45,601 nt of DNA from Prevotellaceae bacterium (lineage in GTDB: Bacteria; Bacteroidota; Bacteroidia; Bacteroidales; Paludibacteraceae), in contig JAISVR010000018.1 in NCBI GenBank assembly GCA_031271465.1, positions 1 to 45,601 on the forward strand, in the 5' to 3' direction. The position numbers and the translations under genes were made by a program. The notes under the pieces are model-generated. The model was given only the letters and a program-made list of their open reading frames with translations. It was not told the DNA's origin and ran no database searches. Positions 1 through 9,459 of the stretch are shown here, in pieces (positions within the stretch are counted from its first letter, which is position 1; every line of letters begins with the position of its first letter).

Positions 1-2670
1 GGCTATGTTAAAGGTTACAAGGTTGGGACTGTCGAAGTAGATTTAAGTTCTCTCAATGGCAGTACCGGTTCATCAATTGGAAGTACCACTTTGTATATGC
101 AAAATGGTAGTTCGGGGAATTCGATGACTATCACAACAAGCTATTATGATGGTTCGGCTTGGGTAGAAACCGAAACTCGTGAGGTTGCAGGAAATACACG
201 AGATGTATATTCGCCTGCAACATTGGTTACAAAATCGAAAGTTCAAAAAATCAGATTTGCTTTCTCCAATTCATCTTGGTTTTGTGCTGTAAAAGTAGTT
301 GAAAGTGCAACTGCAGACGGTGCACCTGCTTTCGTAACCGGAAGCGAAATTCCTGTTGCAGAGTCGTACATACCATCTTCCGGAAGTATTACGCTGCAAT
401 TCGACGAATTGATAAAAGCGGGAACAGCACCGACCGGAATTACCTTAGGTGATGCTACAATTACCGGTGTAGTTTACAAAGGGAACACAGCGGTTATCAA
501 TTACTCTGGCGCGACTGTAGAAAACCAAAATTTATTCGTATCACCCACTGCCATTACCGACTTAGCAGGAAATTCGTTGGCTGCGCCGGTTTCCATTCAA
601 TACCTGATTGACAAGGTTGCACCTTTGTTTGGGGGTATTCTTCCCGACTTTGGTACAAAAATCCACATCAACGACTTGGGTTTAGATGCCAACAAAATTA
701 AAGTTACATTTAATGAGCCGATAAAAATAGGTACAGGCGAAATTTCTTTCAACGGTGCAACGGTAACACCGACCGTTTCGGGCAATGTATTGACTATTGG
801 CTATTCGGGCTTGCCTTATGATGCATTAAATCCGCTTATAATTCCTGCCGGATTTATAACCGACCTTTCGGGTAATCCTGCTGCAGAAGTAAGTACCGGA
901 TACGAAACTAATCCGCGTGACAACACGCCGCCGGCACTCACATCTACTTTGCCGGGCGGAACTTTGCCTATCGGCGGAAGTTTTTCTTTCACTTTCGATG
1001 AAATAGTAGAAGTAGCCGCTCAAACGGCAACCGTAAACGGACAACCGGCTATTCTTTCAAACAATGGAAATGTTATTGGGCTTAATTACACAAATGTGCC
1101 TTATGCTTCTAATATAGAAGTAATTATTCCAGCCAATGCAATTGCCGATACAATCAAGAATGGCAATACTCATCTGAATTTTTATGCTTCCGAAATCAAA
1201 TTTACATTTGCTTCCGAAGCAAAAACACCTAAAGCATTTGATATGATTGTAGGTGAAGGTGAAACTTATACCACTATTCAATCTGCTATTGATGCTATTT
1301 CAAACGAGGCAGAACCTACGCTTATTTTTGTGAAAAACGGAACATACACTGAAAAACTTGCTGTTTGGAAAGACAATGTCAGCCTTATCGGCGAAAGCCG
1401 CGACGGCGTAATTATTACCTGGAACGAATGTTCCTCTACCTCTACCTTGCAGAATGGAGCAGGTGGTACGCCTAACTATTACACAGGTATCAACTCTACA
1501 GGCACAGACGCTTCGTACACCATGTTGATTAATGGAAATAATTTCTACGGCGAAAACTTTACCGTACGCAACGATTTCAACCATTCAGGTGCTAGTAATA
1601 CACAAGCCGTTGCTATTGAGCATAAAGATGGCGACAAACATGTATTGAAAAATGTAACAATGTTTTCTTTCCAGGATACTTATTATCCAAAATCTGCGAA
1701 TGTTCGTCAGTATATAGTAAATGCCGATATTACAGGCGGAACGGACTTTATTTTCGGTAGCGGAACCTGTTATCTGGAAAAACCAATTATTCGTTGCTAC
1801 GAAGGCGGACAGTACATCACGGCTGCATCGGATACGCAAAAGGAATTTGGTATTGTGATAAACAACGCTACGGTACAATATGCAGGTTTGACGCCTATCG
1901 GCTCGAAGCGTGCATTTTATCTTGGTCGCCCATGGAAAGCTTCTGCCAATACGGCTTTCTTGAATTCTTCGTTTGAATCGGGATTAATCCAGGCGGCAGG
2001 TTGGACTGTTTGGAGCGATGCGCCGACTAACCACCTCTCTGCGGACTACTACACCTATAATAACACAGGCTTTGCTACTACAAACTTTGTAGATTGGAGC
2101 AAGCAGCTCACCGACGAGCAAGCTAAACGCTTTAATATGGACAATGCCTTTAACTATGGCGAAGGCAATGTATGGAATCCGCTTCCGTTAAGCACTGCAC
2201 CCGAAAAACCGACTAATGTACAAGCAGGAGCCGGTAATGTAATTACTTGGGACGCGGTTGATTTCGCAGTTGGTTATTTGGTATTTAAAAATGATGTGTA
2301 TTTGGGACAAACAACAGATTTGACCTATACCGACGAAAGCATTGCCGAAGCAGCAGGTGAATACAGCGTGAAGGCTTACAACGCTTACGGTGCAATGAGT
2401 CTTAGCTCCAATGATGAGGGTACAGGAACACACAACCCAAAAATAAAAACAGGTTTTCTGAAAAATACTTTGGTTAATACCGGAATCGAACTGAAAAATC
2501 CTGCTGAATTTTCGTCAATAGAGATTTTTAGTGTAAGCGGACAAAAAATATTTGCTACGCAAATAAATTCTAGTTTTATCAATGTTTCGGCATTGCCAAC
2601 CGGAATTTATTATGCAAAAGGACTTGCTCTGACCGGGGAAATTTATTTGGACAAAATAATTAAAAACTAA
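1..2670 (+). CDS. Secreted pectinesterase with Ig-like domains and T9SS sorting domain (5' end outside window)
   Basis: The reading frame is open from the first base, so the gene starts upstream; 889 residues are visible. Numbering from base 1, the N-terminal ~400 residues hold repeated Ig-like (Big_5/SbsA type) modules. The pectin methylesterase domain follows from about residue 418 (GEGETYTTIQSAID) to about 710. It carries the family motifs QAVAIEH (535), QDTYY (558), DFIFG (582) and LGRPW (641), which include the two catalytic Asp, the Gln and the Arg. A fibronectin-III-like module (about 735-800) and a C-terminal type A T9SS sorting domain (about residue 817 to the end, ending LDKIIKN) complete it. 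The family removes methyl esters from homogalacturonan. The sorting domain implies export across the outer membrane by T9SS, followed by surface attachment or release. It is convergent with the glycan locus. Confidence 0.93.
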   Translation, partial: GYVKGYKVGTVEVDLSSLNGSTGSSIGSTTLYMQNGSSGNSMTITTSYYDGSAWVETETREVAGNTRDVYSPATLVTKSKVQKIRFAFSNSSWFCAVKVVESATADGAPAFVTGSEIPVAESYIPSSGSITLQFDELIKAGTAPTGITLGDATITGVVYKGNTAVINYSGATVENQNLFVSPTAITDLAGNSLAAPVSIQYLIDKVAPLFGGILPDFGTKIHINDLGLDANKIKVTFNEPIKIGTGEISFNGATVTPTVSGNVLTIGYSGLPYDALNPLIIPAGFITDLSGNPAAEVSTGYETNPRDNTPPALTSTLPGGTLPIGGSFSFTFDEIVEVAAQTATVNGQPAILSNNGNVIGLNYTNVPYASNIEVIIPANAIADTIKNGNTHLNFYASEIKFTFASEAKTPKAFDMIVGEGETYTTIQSAIDAISNEAEPTLIFVKNGTYTEKLAVWKDNVSLIGESRDGVIITWNECSSTSTLQNGAGGTPNYYTGINSTGTDASYTMLINGNNFYGENFTVRNDFNHSGASNTQAVAIEHKDGDKHVLKNVTMFSFQDTYYPKSANVRQYIVNADITGGTDFIFGSGTCYLEKPIIRCYEGGQYITAASDTQKEFGIVINNATVQYAGLTPIGSKRAFYLGRPWKASANTAFLNSSFESGLIQAAGWTVWSDAPTNHLSADYYTYNNTGFATTNFVDWSKQLTDEQAKRFNMDNAFNYGEGNVWNPLPLSTAPEKPTNVQAGAGNVITWDAVDFAVGYLVFKNDVYLGQTTDLTYTDESIAEAAGEYSVKAYNAYGAMSLSSNDEGTGTHNPKIKTGFLKNTLVNTGIELKNPAEFSSIEIFSVSGQKIFATQINSSFINVSALPTGIYYAKGLALTGEIYLDKIIKN

Positions 2671-2687
2671 GAGTTGAAACTAAAATT

Positions 2688-2723
2688 AAAAAAGCGGTTG
2701 AATATTTTCGACCGCTTTTTTTG
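2688..2723 (+). terminator. Rho-independent terminator after the pectinesterase gene
   Basis: AAAAGCGGTTG and CGACCGCTTTT form an 11-bp stem (one G-T pair) around an 8-nt AT-rich loop, and a run of T follows. It lies 17 bases after the stop codon. Confidence 0.85.
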
Positions 2724-2749
2724 TATTTTTTATGTCTTGTCCCAGAATT

Positions 2750-2764
2750 GAGTTTGACCGGTAA
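2750..2764 (+). pseudogene. Terminal-codon remnant of the small repeated gene
   Basis: The bases read Glu-Phe-Asp-Arg-stop and align with the Glu-Phe-Asp-Trp-stop end of the small protein genes at 32313-32639 and 45398-45601. Homology stops immediately upstream. This shows that the repeat arm once carried the 3' end of that gene. It is too short to be functional. Confidence 0.5.
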
Positions 2765-2859
2765 AAATAAAAATCTCTCCGAAAAAAATGAGATTATCCC
2801 TTTGGCGTGTAAAAAAAGGCTTTGTCAAGCCTGCAATGACACGAATCAAAGCACAGCCC

Positions 2860-2930
2860 GTCATTGCGAGGTACGAAGCAATCCATTCCTATGCTGATAG
2901 ATTGCTTCGTCGTACCTCCTCGCAATGACG
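2860..2930. repeat. Palindromic interspersed element
   Basis: GTCATTGCGAGGTACGAAGC and its near reverse complement face each other around a short spacer (ATTCCTATGCTGATAG). It is one copy of the element family spread over this window and lies within the left inverted-repeat arm. Confidence 0.9.
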
Positions 2931-2971
2931 AAGTGAATTTCGTTCGCAACGACGGACATGCCTAAAAAATT

Positions 2972-3004
2972 AAACCTGTTAAGTCTTCAAAACTTAACAG
3001 GTTT
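2972..3004. terminator. Terminator-like 33-bp palindrome, copy 1
   Basis: AAACCTGTTAAGT and ACTTAACAGGTTT form a 13-bp perfect stem with a 7-nt loop. The position between two convergent genes suggests a bidirectional terminator. Nearly identical copies occur at 32265, 43662 and 45159. Confidence 0.7.
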
Positions 3005-3218
3005 ATGGTTTTATCAGGTTTGTCGCAGATTATATTTCTTTCCCTGACGGGCAGCAAGTTTCGTACGCTCGTTATTTAGCTTCGCTGAACGCTGTTTCGG
3101 TGCTATGCACCTGAATATGTACTATTTTTAAATTCTACAACTATTTACGGCACGCTGTGCCTTTATTGCAAAACAGGATAGTTGCAGCGCAGCAAATCTT
3201 TGTAGCTAATTTTTCTTG

Positions 3219-4271
3219 TTATTTCGAAAATATCTTAAAAACAAATTTTGCCAAGTTGAAAATAATAGCTTTGTGTATCTGCACATACCGCCCGAAATTC
3301 GTAACATTTCCACCAAATTGCATTTTAAAATCGCGCACTCCATATTTCTCCTCAGGCTTGCCTGCTCCACCAAAATCAAATTCTCGGAAACCATGTTCTT
3401 GTGCCCAGCTAATAACTTTCCAATAAAGCAAATCGTTGGGATACAATTTATTATACTCCCGAAAGCTACAAGCATACCAACAATAAAGGCTGCTGTTATT
3501 TGCTAAGGCGTACAATGCTCCTATCAGTTTTTCATTGAGGGAAACGCCAAAAATCAACATTTTTTCTTCGATAAAGAGTTTTTCAAAAATTTGCTTTTGC
3601 AATAACGGCAGTCGATATCGACGATAATTTTGCTGCAAAATTTGATAGGATTTCTCAAAATCATCGACAGTAAGTTGCCTGAATATCAACGATTTTTCAG
3701 CTTTTCGTATGTTACGGCGACGATGTGTGTGCACTTCTTCCCACAACTGCGAAAGCGTTTTTTCAAGATTGATTATTATATTTAAATGCGATTCGAAACG
3801 GAATCGATTTTCGATAAAAACAGAACGATTTTTTTCGGTTTCCCAAGCGTTGCGCACTTGCGTGTAAACTGCACGATTAGCTATTTTCTTCGTATATTTT
3901 TGCAATAAAAGCGCAAGCGCATGCGGATTTTCCGTTTTCAACAGCGGAGCCGATTGAATTACCGTGCGATTTCCTAATCCCCAACAGCTTTTGTGTAGCA
4001 CAGCTACAAGCACTGCAACTAATTCTCCTTTTCCTGCAAAAACGAAAAAGGCAATTGCATCGGTTTTTTGTCTGCCAACATGCGCATTGAAATATGCACG
4101 ACTTTGAAATACGGAACCTTGCGGGTGTTTTTCCACAAAATTATCCCAAATATCCGGCGCACAATCTTCGCTTACAAAAAACGCGACCTCGTCATTCCGA
4201 ACTTGTTTCAGAATCTCCTTTGTATCATGAGATTGCGAGTCAAGCCCGCAACAACGGTTTGTGTTTTTCAT
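3219..4271 (-). CDS. FemAB/GNAT-like acyltransferase with repeat-derived N-terminus
   Basis: The 350-residue protein has the two-lobed acyl-CoA N-acyltransferase look of FemAB-like proteins: a basic segment HTHRRRNIRKAEK (181-193) and a C-terminal lobe with GALYALANNSSLYCWYACSF and FDFGGAGKPEEKYGVRDFK. Such proteins are common in exopolysaccharide clusters and may add an amino acid or acyl group to a glycan or lipid-linked precursor; the substrate is unknown. It starts 13 bases after the sugar transferase gene and is probably the last gene of the operon. Residues 7-28 (CCGLDSQSHDTKEILKQVRNDE region) are translated interspersed-repeat DNA, so the ancestral start may have been near residue 29 or the element was inserted in frame. 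Confidence 0.8.
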   Translation of the reverse strand: MKNTNRCCGLDSQSHDTKEILKQVRNDEVAFFVSEDCAPDIWDNFVEKHPQGSVFQSRAYFNAHVGRQKTDAIAFFVFAGKGELVAVLVAVLHKSCWGLGNRTVIQSAPLLKTENPHALALLLQKYTKKIANRAVYTQVRNAWETEKNRSVFIENRFRFESHLNIIINLEKTLSQLWEEVHTHRRRNIRKAEKSLIFRQLTVDDFEKSYQILQQNYRRYRLPLLQKQIFEKLFIEEKMLIFGVSLNEKLIGALYALANNSSLYCWYACSFREYNKLYPNDLLYWKVISWAQEHGFREFDFGGAGKPEEKYGVRDFKMQFGGNVTNFGRYVQIHKAIIFNLAKFVFKIFSK

Positions 4272-4284
4272 TTTACAATTCGGG

Positions 4285-5805
4285 TTATTTACTTCTTGCG
4301 CGTTTTATTACGATATTATACATCGCTCGAAAAAAATATTGCACATCGGTGCGTAGCGGCGCACGAAAATAGGCATCTAAATAGCGTTCTTCGGAAGCAA
4401 AAAGTTCTGCCTGTGTTTGAGGCATATCGGCATAAAACGGCGGCACCAGTCCGGGTTTACTGCGAGTTCGCTTATCCTGCAAATCGGGCGGATAAGTATC
4501 GAATTTTGTACGGCTGAGCGGGCGCACTCCCACCAATTTCACATCTCCTTTGAACAGGTTTATAAACATCGGCAATTCATCGAACCATACTTTGCGCATG
4601 AAACGCCCCCAACCCGTAATACGAAAATCGTCTTCCGCCTTATCGCCGTTTTGTGTTCCAAACGATTCATATACATACTTTTGGATATATTCCGAATAGG
4701 GATACATCGTGCGAAGTTTATAAATGAGCACCTCTTTTTTGTCTTTTCCAATGCGCCGAAGCGCTACAAACGGTCCGTAAGTGGGGCTGAGGTCGTAGAG
4801 CGGCGTTTTAACTTTGCGCACACAAAACACAAAATTATGTCCGACATAAGCACTTTCAATCAATTCGAAACCGCATGAATAAAGCCTTCCGAGCACTTCG
4901 GCTCTCGATAAGGCTCGATTGCTGCCACGGGTATAAGTAAAGTATAAATCTTGCGTAAGATTAATTTTCGGCAACATGCGATTAACAAAGAAATCGGCAA
5001 AAAGGGCTAAATAATTAAATGGGAACCAAAAGCGTTTAAGCGTGCTTTCCCAACGATATTCGATGGTTTCTGCCGTGCCAATAAAAATACCGCCATCGGG
5101 CAGCTTTTCGTTTAGTAATTCAAAAAATTTGTTGATGCGCTTAATATCGTTTACCTTTTGCAAATTTATAATGGTATATTTTCGGTAATGGGGTAAAAGT
5201 TCAAGCGATACATTTTGAGTTGTAGCCAAAACCAGCGATTTATGGTCTTCGAAATCAGCATATTGACTCAACCATTCAAACATTTTCTCTCCTACAAAAC
5301 GCTGCACTACTTCCGCTTTTGTTTGTAAAACGGTTTTATGCTTGTTTGCCATTTTTTCACGCAGGATTTCTGCTTCATCGTACGAATAGGTATTTGTACG
5401 AGAGCGGATTACGGAATAATAACAGTAAAGCACAAATATATCCAATATAGCATTGATCACTACGAACCAAATTAGAAAATGCTCCCCGTAAAATTCCGGA
5501 TATACAAACTGTTTGATACTCAACAAAATTATAAGATTGGCAATTGAAGCTATGATGATACGATTATTGACCAATCGTTTGGGAACAGATTTTGCCGTAA
5601 AAAAATATTTACGACTCAACAAGCTTGTTGTGCAAAACACCACGGATAATAAGAAAAATTCGCTGTTGAAATAGTGATAGAGCGTAATTTTAGGCATGCT
5701 TACCTTTATTGCCACCAAAAATAAAAAGGTGGCAACAAAAACCAGCACAAAAAGTACAAAGGCAACGAAATTGAATTTAGATTCTCTGTTCATATTCGGG
5801 TGCAA
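4285..5805 (-). CDS. Initiating sugar-phosphate transferase (polyprenyl-phosphate type) with extra central domain
   Basis: The C-terminal ~165 residues form the bacterial sugar transferase domain, with KLRTM (363-367), RITGWGRFMRK, DELP (409-412) and LVGVRPL (about 425-431). This family transfers a sugar-1-phosphate from a nucleotide sugar to undecaprenyl phosphate. The N-terminus has about four hydrophobic segments within residues 10-131. The middle (about 190-340) carries TIINLQKVNDIKRINKF, LPDGGIFIGTAET and a FCVRK end; this resembles a degenerate class I methyltransferase fold, although the fold assignment is inferred. It is longer than a minimal PglC-type enzyme and lacks the usual five-segment WbaP layout in a clear form. 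It is the best candidate to start synthesis of the glycan made by this locus. Confidence 0.88.
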   Translation of the reverse strand: MHPNMNRESKFNFVAFVLFVLVFVATFLFLVAIKVSMPKITLYHYFNSEFFLLSVVFCTTSLLSRKYFFTAKSVPKRLVNNRIIIASIANLIILLSIKQFVYPEFYGEHFLIWFVVINAILDIFVLYCYYSVIRSRTNTYSYDEAEILREKMANKHKTVLQTKAEVVQRFVGEKMFEWLSQYADFEDHKSLVLATTQNVSLELLPHYRKYTIINLQKVNDIKRINKFFELLNEKLPDGGIFIGTAETIEYRWESTLKRFWFPFNYLALFADFFVNRMLPKINLTQDLYFTYTRGSNRALSRAEVLGRLYSCGFELIESAYVGHNFVFCVRKVKTPLYDLSPTYGPFVALRRIGKDKKEVLIYKLRTMYPYSEYIQKYVYESFGTQNGDKAEDDFRITGWGRFMRKVWFDELPMFINLFKGDVKLVGVRPLSRTKFDTYPPDLQDKRTRSKPGLVPPFYADMPQTQAELFASEERYLDAYFRAPLRTDVQYFFRAMYNIVIKRARSK

Positions 5806-5828
5806 AAATAATATCTTTTAGGGAATTT

Positions 5829-6905
5829 TTAAGTTTTATTTCTGTTTAATGAATTGGGGAATTCGTCGAGTAAGCGCACGAAGAACGCGTGAACATCAAT
5901 TTTTTCGCTCAACATTTTTTGGCGGCGTTGAGCCTGTTTTTCACCGATAGTTTGATCTGACAAATATTCTTCAACTGCTGCATACAATTTTTCTATCTCG
6001 TTCGATTTCACCCCTTTACCGAGGTTGTAATATTGTTCCAATTCTTCCAAATAACTTATTTTTCCCACAAAATCGTTGAATCGAACATACGGAATGCCCA
6101 ACACTCCGGCTTCGGCAGCCATTGTTTGACTGTCGCCTATCAACATGCGCGAAAATGCCATCACATGATGAATATCCAACGGATTGATTGCTAAGCGATA
6201 AGACTCAAACTGCGCTTCGAGCGGTCGTTCGGAAGTGATATAGATTTTGCCGTGAGGCAACAGCATATTTATCAAGTTCTGTGCAATTTCTGTATTGATG
6301 CCTTTGACTCCTGCATCGTGGTGTGCCGACAAACTGACAAAACGCATGAGGAAATAAGGTTCGTCGGGATTGAAATATTTGCGTACCACCTCTTTGTTGG
6401 GCGTAAACACATTAGGATGCAGGTATGCCAACTCGTGGTAACCTTTGTATTTCAGGCTTTTCTTTTCCCATCTGCCGTTTCGACAAACGGTCGGCGTAAG
6501 TATAACGGTTGAAAACGGATAACTGAACCACGCATGCAAGGGTATAACATCGGCATCGTCTTCTTCTACATTGATAGATGGAATGCCGAGTAGCGTACCC
6601 ACATGCGAAATCTCGACCGAAGTGCCAATCAACACATCGGGCTTGTGTTTAAAGCAAAATTTAAGCATTCGCCAGTCGCGTTTAAGCATGCCAACAATAA
6701 GGTCGAAACGGGATTTCTTTTTCCCTTCGGGTAAAATATTTACATACTCGAAACCCGATTTTTCGAGTAATTCTTCGAGAATATCTTTTTTCTTGATGAT
6801 GATATAACAAGTGTGCCCTTTGGCTTTCAAATCTGAAATCACATTTTTAAACAACTGAAAATGTGCAGGATGTCCGAGATGGAAAAGTATTTTTTTCATT
6901 TTCAT
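5829..6905 (-). CDS. DUF354 family glycosyltransferase-like protein
   Basis: The 358-residue protein starts MKMKKILFHLGHPAHFQLFK, typical of DUF354, a GT-B fold family related to UDP-GlcNAc 2-epimerase and MurG-like enzymes. Other marks are GTSVEISHVG, SINVEEDDADVIPLH and GDSQTMAAEAGVLGIPYVRFND in the C-terminal nucleotide-sugar lobe. I place the start at the ATG that overlaps the wecB stop as ATGA; an upstream in-frame start would extend 48 bases into wecB without family similarity. Its reaction is not established. The coupling to wecB suggests that it uses or handles the UDP-ManNAc made there. Confidence 0.8.
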   Translation of the reverse strand: MKMKKILFHLGHPAHFQLFKNVISDLKAKGHTCYIIIKKKDILEELLEKSGFEYVNILPEGKKKSRFDLIVGMLKRDWRMLKFCFKHKPDVLIGTSVEISHVGTLLGIPSINVEEDDADVIPLHAWFSYPFSTVILTPTVCRNGRWEKKSLKYKGYHELAYLHPNVFTPNKEVVRKYFNPDEPYFLMRFVSLSAHHDAGVKGINTEIAQNLINMLLPHGKIYITSERPLEAQFESYRLAINPLDIHHVMAFSRMLIGDSQTMAAEAGVLGIPYVRFNDFVGKISYLEELEQYYNLGKGVKSNEIEKLYAAVEEYLSDQTIGEKQAQRRQKMLSEKIDVHAFFVRLLDEFPNSLNRNKT

Positions 6906-8020
6906 AAATTCTCTATAATTTCTACGATACGAGAGGCTGTTTTGCCATCCCAATAGTTGGGAGTTTTGCCTGTTTTTCCTTTTCCGTGCAAAATTAATTC
7001 TACTTCGGATAAAATGTCTTCGATTTTTATCAATTTATTGCTTCCTTCCCAAATGGTTACAGGACGCTCTGTATTGGGTCGAACAGTGAGGCAGGGAATA
7101 TTCATATAAGTAGTTTCTTCTTGAATTCCGCCCGAATCGGTCAACGCAAATTTAGCATGCTGCACCAAATGGATAAACTGCAAATAGCCCAACGGTTCGA
7201 TAAAATATAATTGAGAAAAATTATTTATTAATTCCTGTAAACCAAAGCTTTGAATGTTTTTATAGGTGCGTGGATGTACAGGAAAAACCAACGGTATTTT
7301 ATTGGATACTTCGCCCCAAATTTTCACTAATTGGGTAAGAGATTCTTTATCGTCTACATTACTCGGACGATGAAATGTCATCACACCGTAGTTATTCTCA
7401 GTAAAATCGTTGCCGAATGCAATGTTTTGATTGCGATTCAATAATTGAAATTGCAAGGCTGTTTGAGATGCTTTATATTGATTGGCAACCAACGAATCAA
7501 TCATCAAGTTTCCTACCATGTGTATTTTTTCGGCAGGAATTCCTTCTTTCAACAAATTTTCGTCGGCATCGACACTTGTGGTCAGGAAAACATCGGTAAT
7601 AGCATCTGTTACAAGGCGATTAATTTCTTCGGGCATCGTACGGTCACGGCTTCGCAAACCTGCTTCGTAATGAATCGTTTTTATGTTTAATTTGGCGGCA
7701 ACCATCGTACAGGCTGCTGTACTGTTTACATCGCCTACTACCAAGACAAAATCGGGTTTTTCGTCCAAACAAACTTTTTCAAAGCCTTCCATAATTCGTG
7801 CGGTTTGCACTGCATGGCTCGCCGAACCGACTTCTAAATTTATATCGGGTGCGGGTATATTTAATTCTTCGAAAAACTGCCCGGACATTTTTACATCGTA
7901 ATGTTGCCCGGTATGTACCAACACGGCTTGTATGCTTGAGTTCCCTTTTAATGCGTGCATCAAAGGGGCAATTTTCATGAAATTTGGTCGTGCACCTGCT
8001 ACGAGGATTAATTTTTTCAT
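6902..8020 (-). CDS. wecB: UDP-N-acetylglucosamine 2-epimerase (non-hydrolysing)
   Basis: The 372-residue protein matches the family over its full length: GARPNFMKIAPL at the start, HTGQHYDVKMSGQFFEEL, VVGDVNST, HYEAGLRSRDRTMPEEINR, TFHRPSNVD, PVHPRT, TDSGGIQEE (294-302) and RPNTERPVT. It interconverts UDP-GlcNAc and UDP-ManNAc in the cytoplasm. No UDP-ManNAc dehydrogenase (wecC) is seen in the window, so ManNAc may be used directly or oxidised by an enzyme encoded elsewhere. It lies 3 bases after the acyltransferase gene and overlaps the DUF354 gene by 4 bases. Confidence 0.95.
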   Translation of the reverse strand: MKKLILVAGARPNFMKIAPLMHALKGNSSIQAVLVHTGQHYDVKMSGQFFEELNIPAPDINLEVGSASHAVQTARIMEGFEKVCLDEKPDFVLVVGDVNSTAACTMVAAKLNIKTIHYEAGLRSRDRTMPEEINRLVTDAITDVFLTTSVDADENLLKEGIPAEKIHMVGNLMIDSLVANQYKASQTALQFQLLNRNQNIAFGNDFTENNYGVMTFHRPSNVDDKESLTQLVKIWGEVSNKIPLVFPVHPRTYKNIQSFGLQELINNFSQLYFIEPLGYLQFIHLVQHAKFALTDSGGIQEETTYMNIPCLTVRPNTERPVTIWEGSNKLIKIEDILSEVELILHGKGKTGKTPNYWDGKTASRIVEIIENL

Positions 8021-8023
8021 TCC

Positions 8024-8554
8024 TTAATATTGATTTCTATACTTAATAATTTTTGCAGGGTTTCCACCTACAATGGCGTAGTCGGGAATATCTTTGGTTA
8101 CTACCGACCCGGCACCAATAATAACTCCCCGACCGATTTTCTTACAGCCCGGAAGCACCATTGCTCTTGCGCCAATCCAAACATCATCGTTTATTTCCAA
8201 CGGTGTTTTGCCTTCAGTTCCTTGTTTTCTCATCGGAATATCCAGCCTGTTGTAGTTATGATTTCCACCCAAGAAGACTACATCTTCTGCCATCATTAAT
8301 TCGTTGCCAATGTTGAGAATCCGGTTTAGGGTTTTAAAGTTTGAGCCAAAACCGACAAAATTTCCTACTTCAATATCTTTTCCGTTACCGAAATAAACTC
8401 CGTTTTCAATAGTTAGATTGTTCCCGCATTTTGCAAAGATTCTTTTGCATAAAAATCGTCTGATTTTTTGCGAAATTTTTCCAATAATCGGAGCGGTAGA
8501 TTTTGGCAAATACTGAGCCAATGCGTAGTATAATATGAGGTATATTTTATTCAT
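8024..8554 (-). CDS. Hexapeptide-repeat acyltransferase
   Basis: The 176-residue protein has a left-handed beta-helix pattern: [30 protein letters not shown] with a putative catalytic His, then [39 protein letters not shown] and the family ending [11 protein letters not shown]. It is likely an O- or N-acetyltransferase that decorates the glycan or its precursor; the acceptor is unknown. The start overlaps the end of the GT4 gene by ATGA. Confidence 0.85.
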   Translation of the reverse strand: MNKIYLILYYALAQYLPKSTAPIIGKISQKIRRFLCKRIFAKCGNNLTIENGVYFGNGKDIEVGNFVGFGSNFKTLNRILNIGNELMMAEDVVFLGGNHNYNRLDIPMRKQGTEGKTPLEINDDVWIGARAMVLPGCKKIGRGVIIGAGSVVTKDIPDYAIVGGNPAKIIKYRNQY

Positions 8555-9459
8555 CGAACAATTGATTTATAAATTTCTATAATTTCTCCGGCAATTATTT
8601 TATTTTCTAATCTTAGTATTTTTTCTCGCCCCAAAGTTCTTTTGTTTGTAGCAAACACTTTTTGCAGCGCTTCTGCAATTTCTGTTTCGGAATAGTTACA
8701 AATAAAACAATTTTCGGTATCTCCTATCATTTCGCGTACATCGCCTACATCAACCGATACTATCGGGCAATTTACAGCCATTGCTTCTTTGATAAATTGC
8801 GGCGAACCTTCGGTAAAACTCGTCATTAATGCGGCATCGCAGGAATTCATTAATTCGCAAACTTGCAGACGACTGTATCCTTTTAATTCTACTAATTGAA
8901 TATCGGACAATACATTTACCGCGGATTTTGCTAACTGCGGATTTTTTACCTGATTGTTAAATGCACTCGAAAATAAAACAAGTTTTTCTTCATTTGTAAA
9001 ACCGAATTTTGTGCGGCATTCGATTTTATCCATCGGCTTAAACAGTTCTGTATCAACTCCGCAAGGGATTAACGCAAAATTCTGTTTTGGCTTAGCTATT
9101 GCGATATTTTTTTGAGAAACAAAAATATTGAATTTCGACAACAAAATGGCTATTTTGGAAAATTGCCGTATTTTCCGCTTGTTGATATCGCTGCCGTGAT
9201 AGGTTGTTACAACAGGTATTTCCCGTTGTAAATTTGCCAACAAACCCGATAGCCCGTAATGTGCATGAATTAAATCGGGCTGAAAATTTTTAATTTTTTG
9301 CACTAATCCTTTTCTACTTTTCAGATAGCCGAATAATCCTTTTTGTTGAACGGTAAAAAAATCAATTTCTACACCTTGAGCCGTCAAACTTTCGGCTTGG
9401 TCGAGAATAAACGGAGCTATTTTGCCCGAATTTTTGCTGCAAACAATTAATACTTTCAT
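8551..9459 (-). CDS. Glycosyltransferase family 4-like
   Basis: The 302-residue protein has a GT-B pattern. The N-terminal lobe shows [13 protein letters not shown] and TTYHGSDIN. The C-terminal donor lobe has [20 protein letters not shown], the E-x7-E region of GT4 enzymes, and [10 protein letters not shown]. It transfers a sugar from a nucleotide donor in the cytoplasm; linkage and sugar cannot be told. It starts in a TAATG junction with the upstream membrane enzyme. Confidence 0.88.
   Translation of the reverse strand: MKVLIVCSKNSGKIAPFILDQAESLTAQGVEIDFFTVQQKGLFGYLKSRKGLVQKIKNFQPDLIHAHYGLSGLLANLQREIPVVTTYHGSDINKRKIRQFSKIAILLSKFNIFVSQKNIAIAKPKQNFALIPCGVDTELFKPMDKIECRTKFGFTNEEKLVLFSSAFNNQVKNPQLAKSAVNVLSDIQLVELKGYSRLQVCELMNSCDAALMTSFTEGSPQFIKEAMAVNCPIVSVDVGDVREMIGDTENCFICNYSETEIAEALQKVFATNKRTLGREKILRLENKIIAGEIIEIYKSIVR

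Larger units (their letters stand above)
2749..3214. repeat. Left arm of a ~465-bp inverted repeat (partner at 44951-45413)
   Basis: Read forward, this stretch matches the reverse complement of 44951-45413 almost base for base, about 95% by eye with a few 1-4 base indels. It contains, in order, the last codons of a small gene, a TATCCCTTTGGCGTGT motif, a palindromic GTCATTGCGAGG element (2860-2930), the AAACCTGTTAAGT palindrome (2972-3004), and a stretch with GTGCTATGCACC and GGCACGCTGTGCC. It ends about 5 bases before the stop codon of the FemAB-like gene. It fills the whole 548-base gap between the two convergent genes; no ORF with coding character was seen in it. Confidence 0.9.

Noticed and set aside
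6906-6953. Longer N-terminus for the DUF354 protein
   Set aside because: It would read out of frame through the end of wecB; the ATGA junction at 6902-6905 and the family start at MKMKK favour the shorter form.
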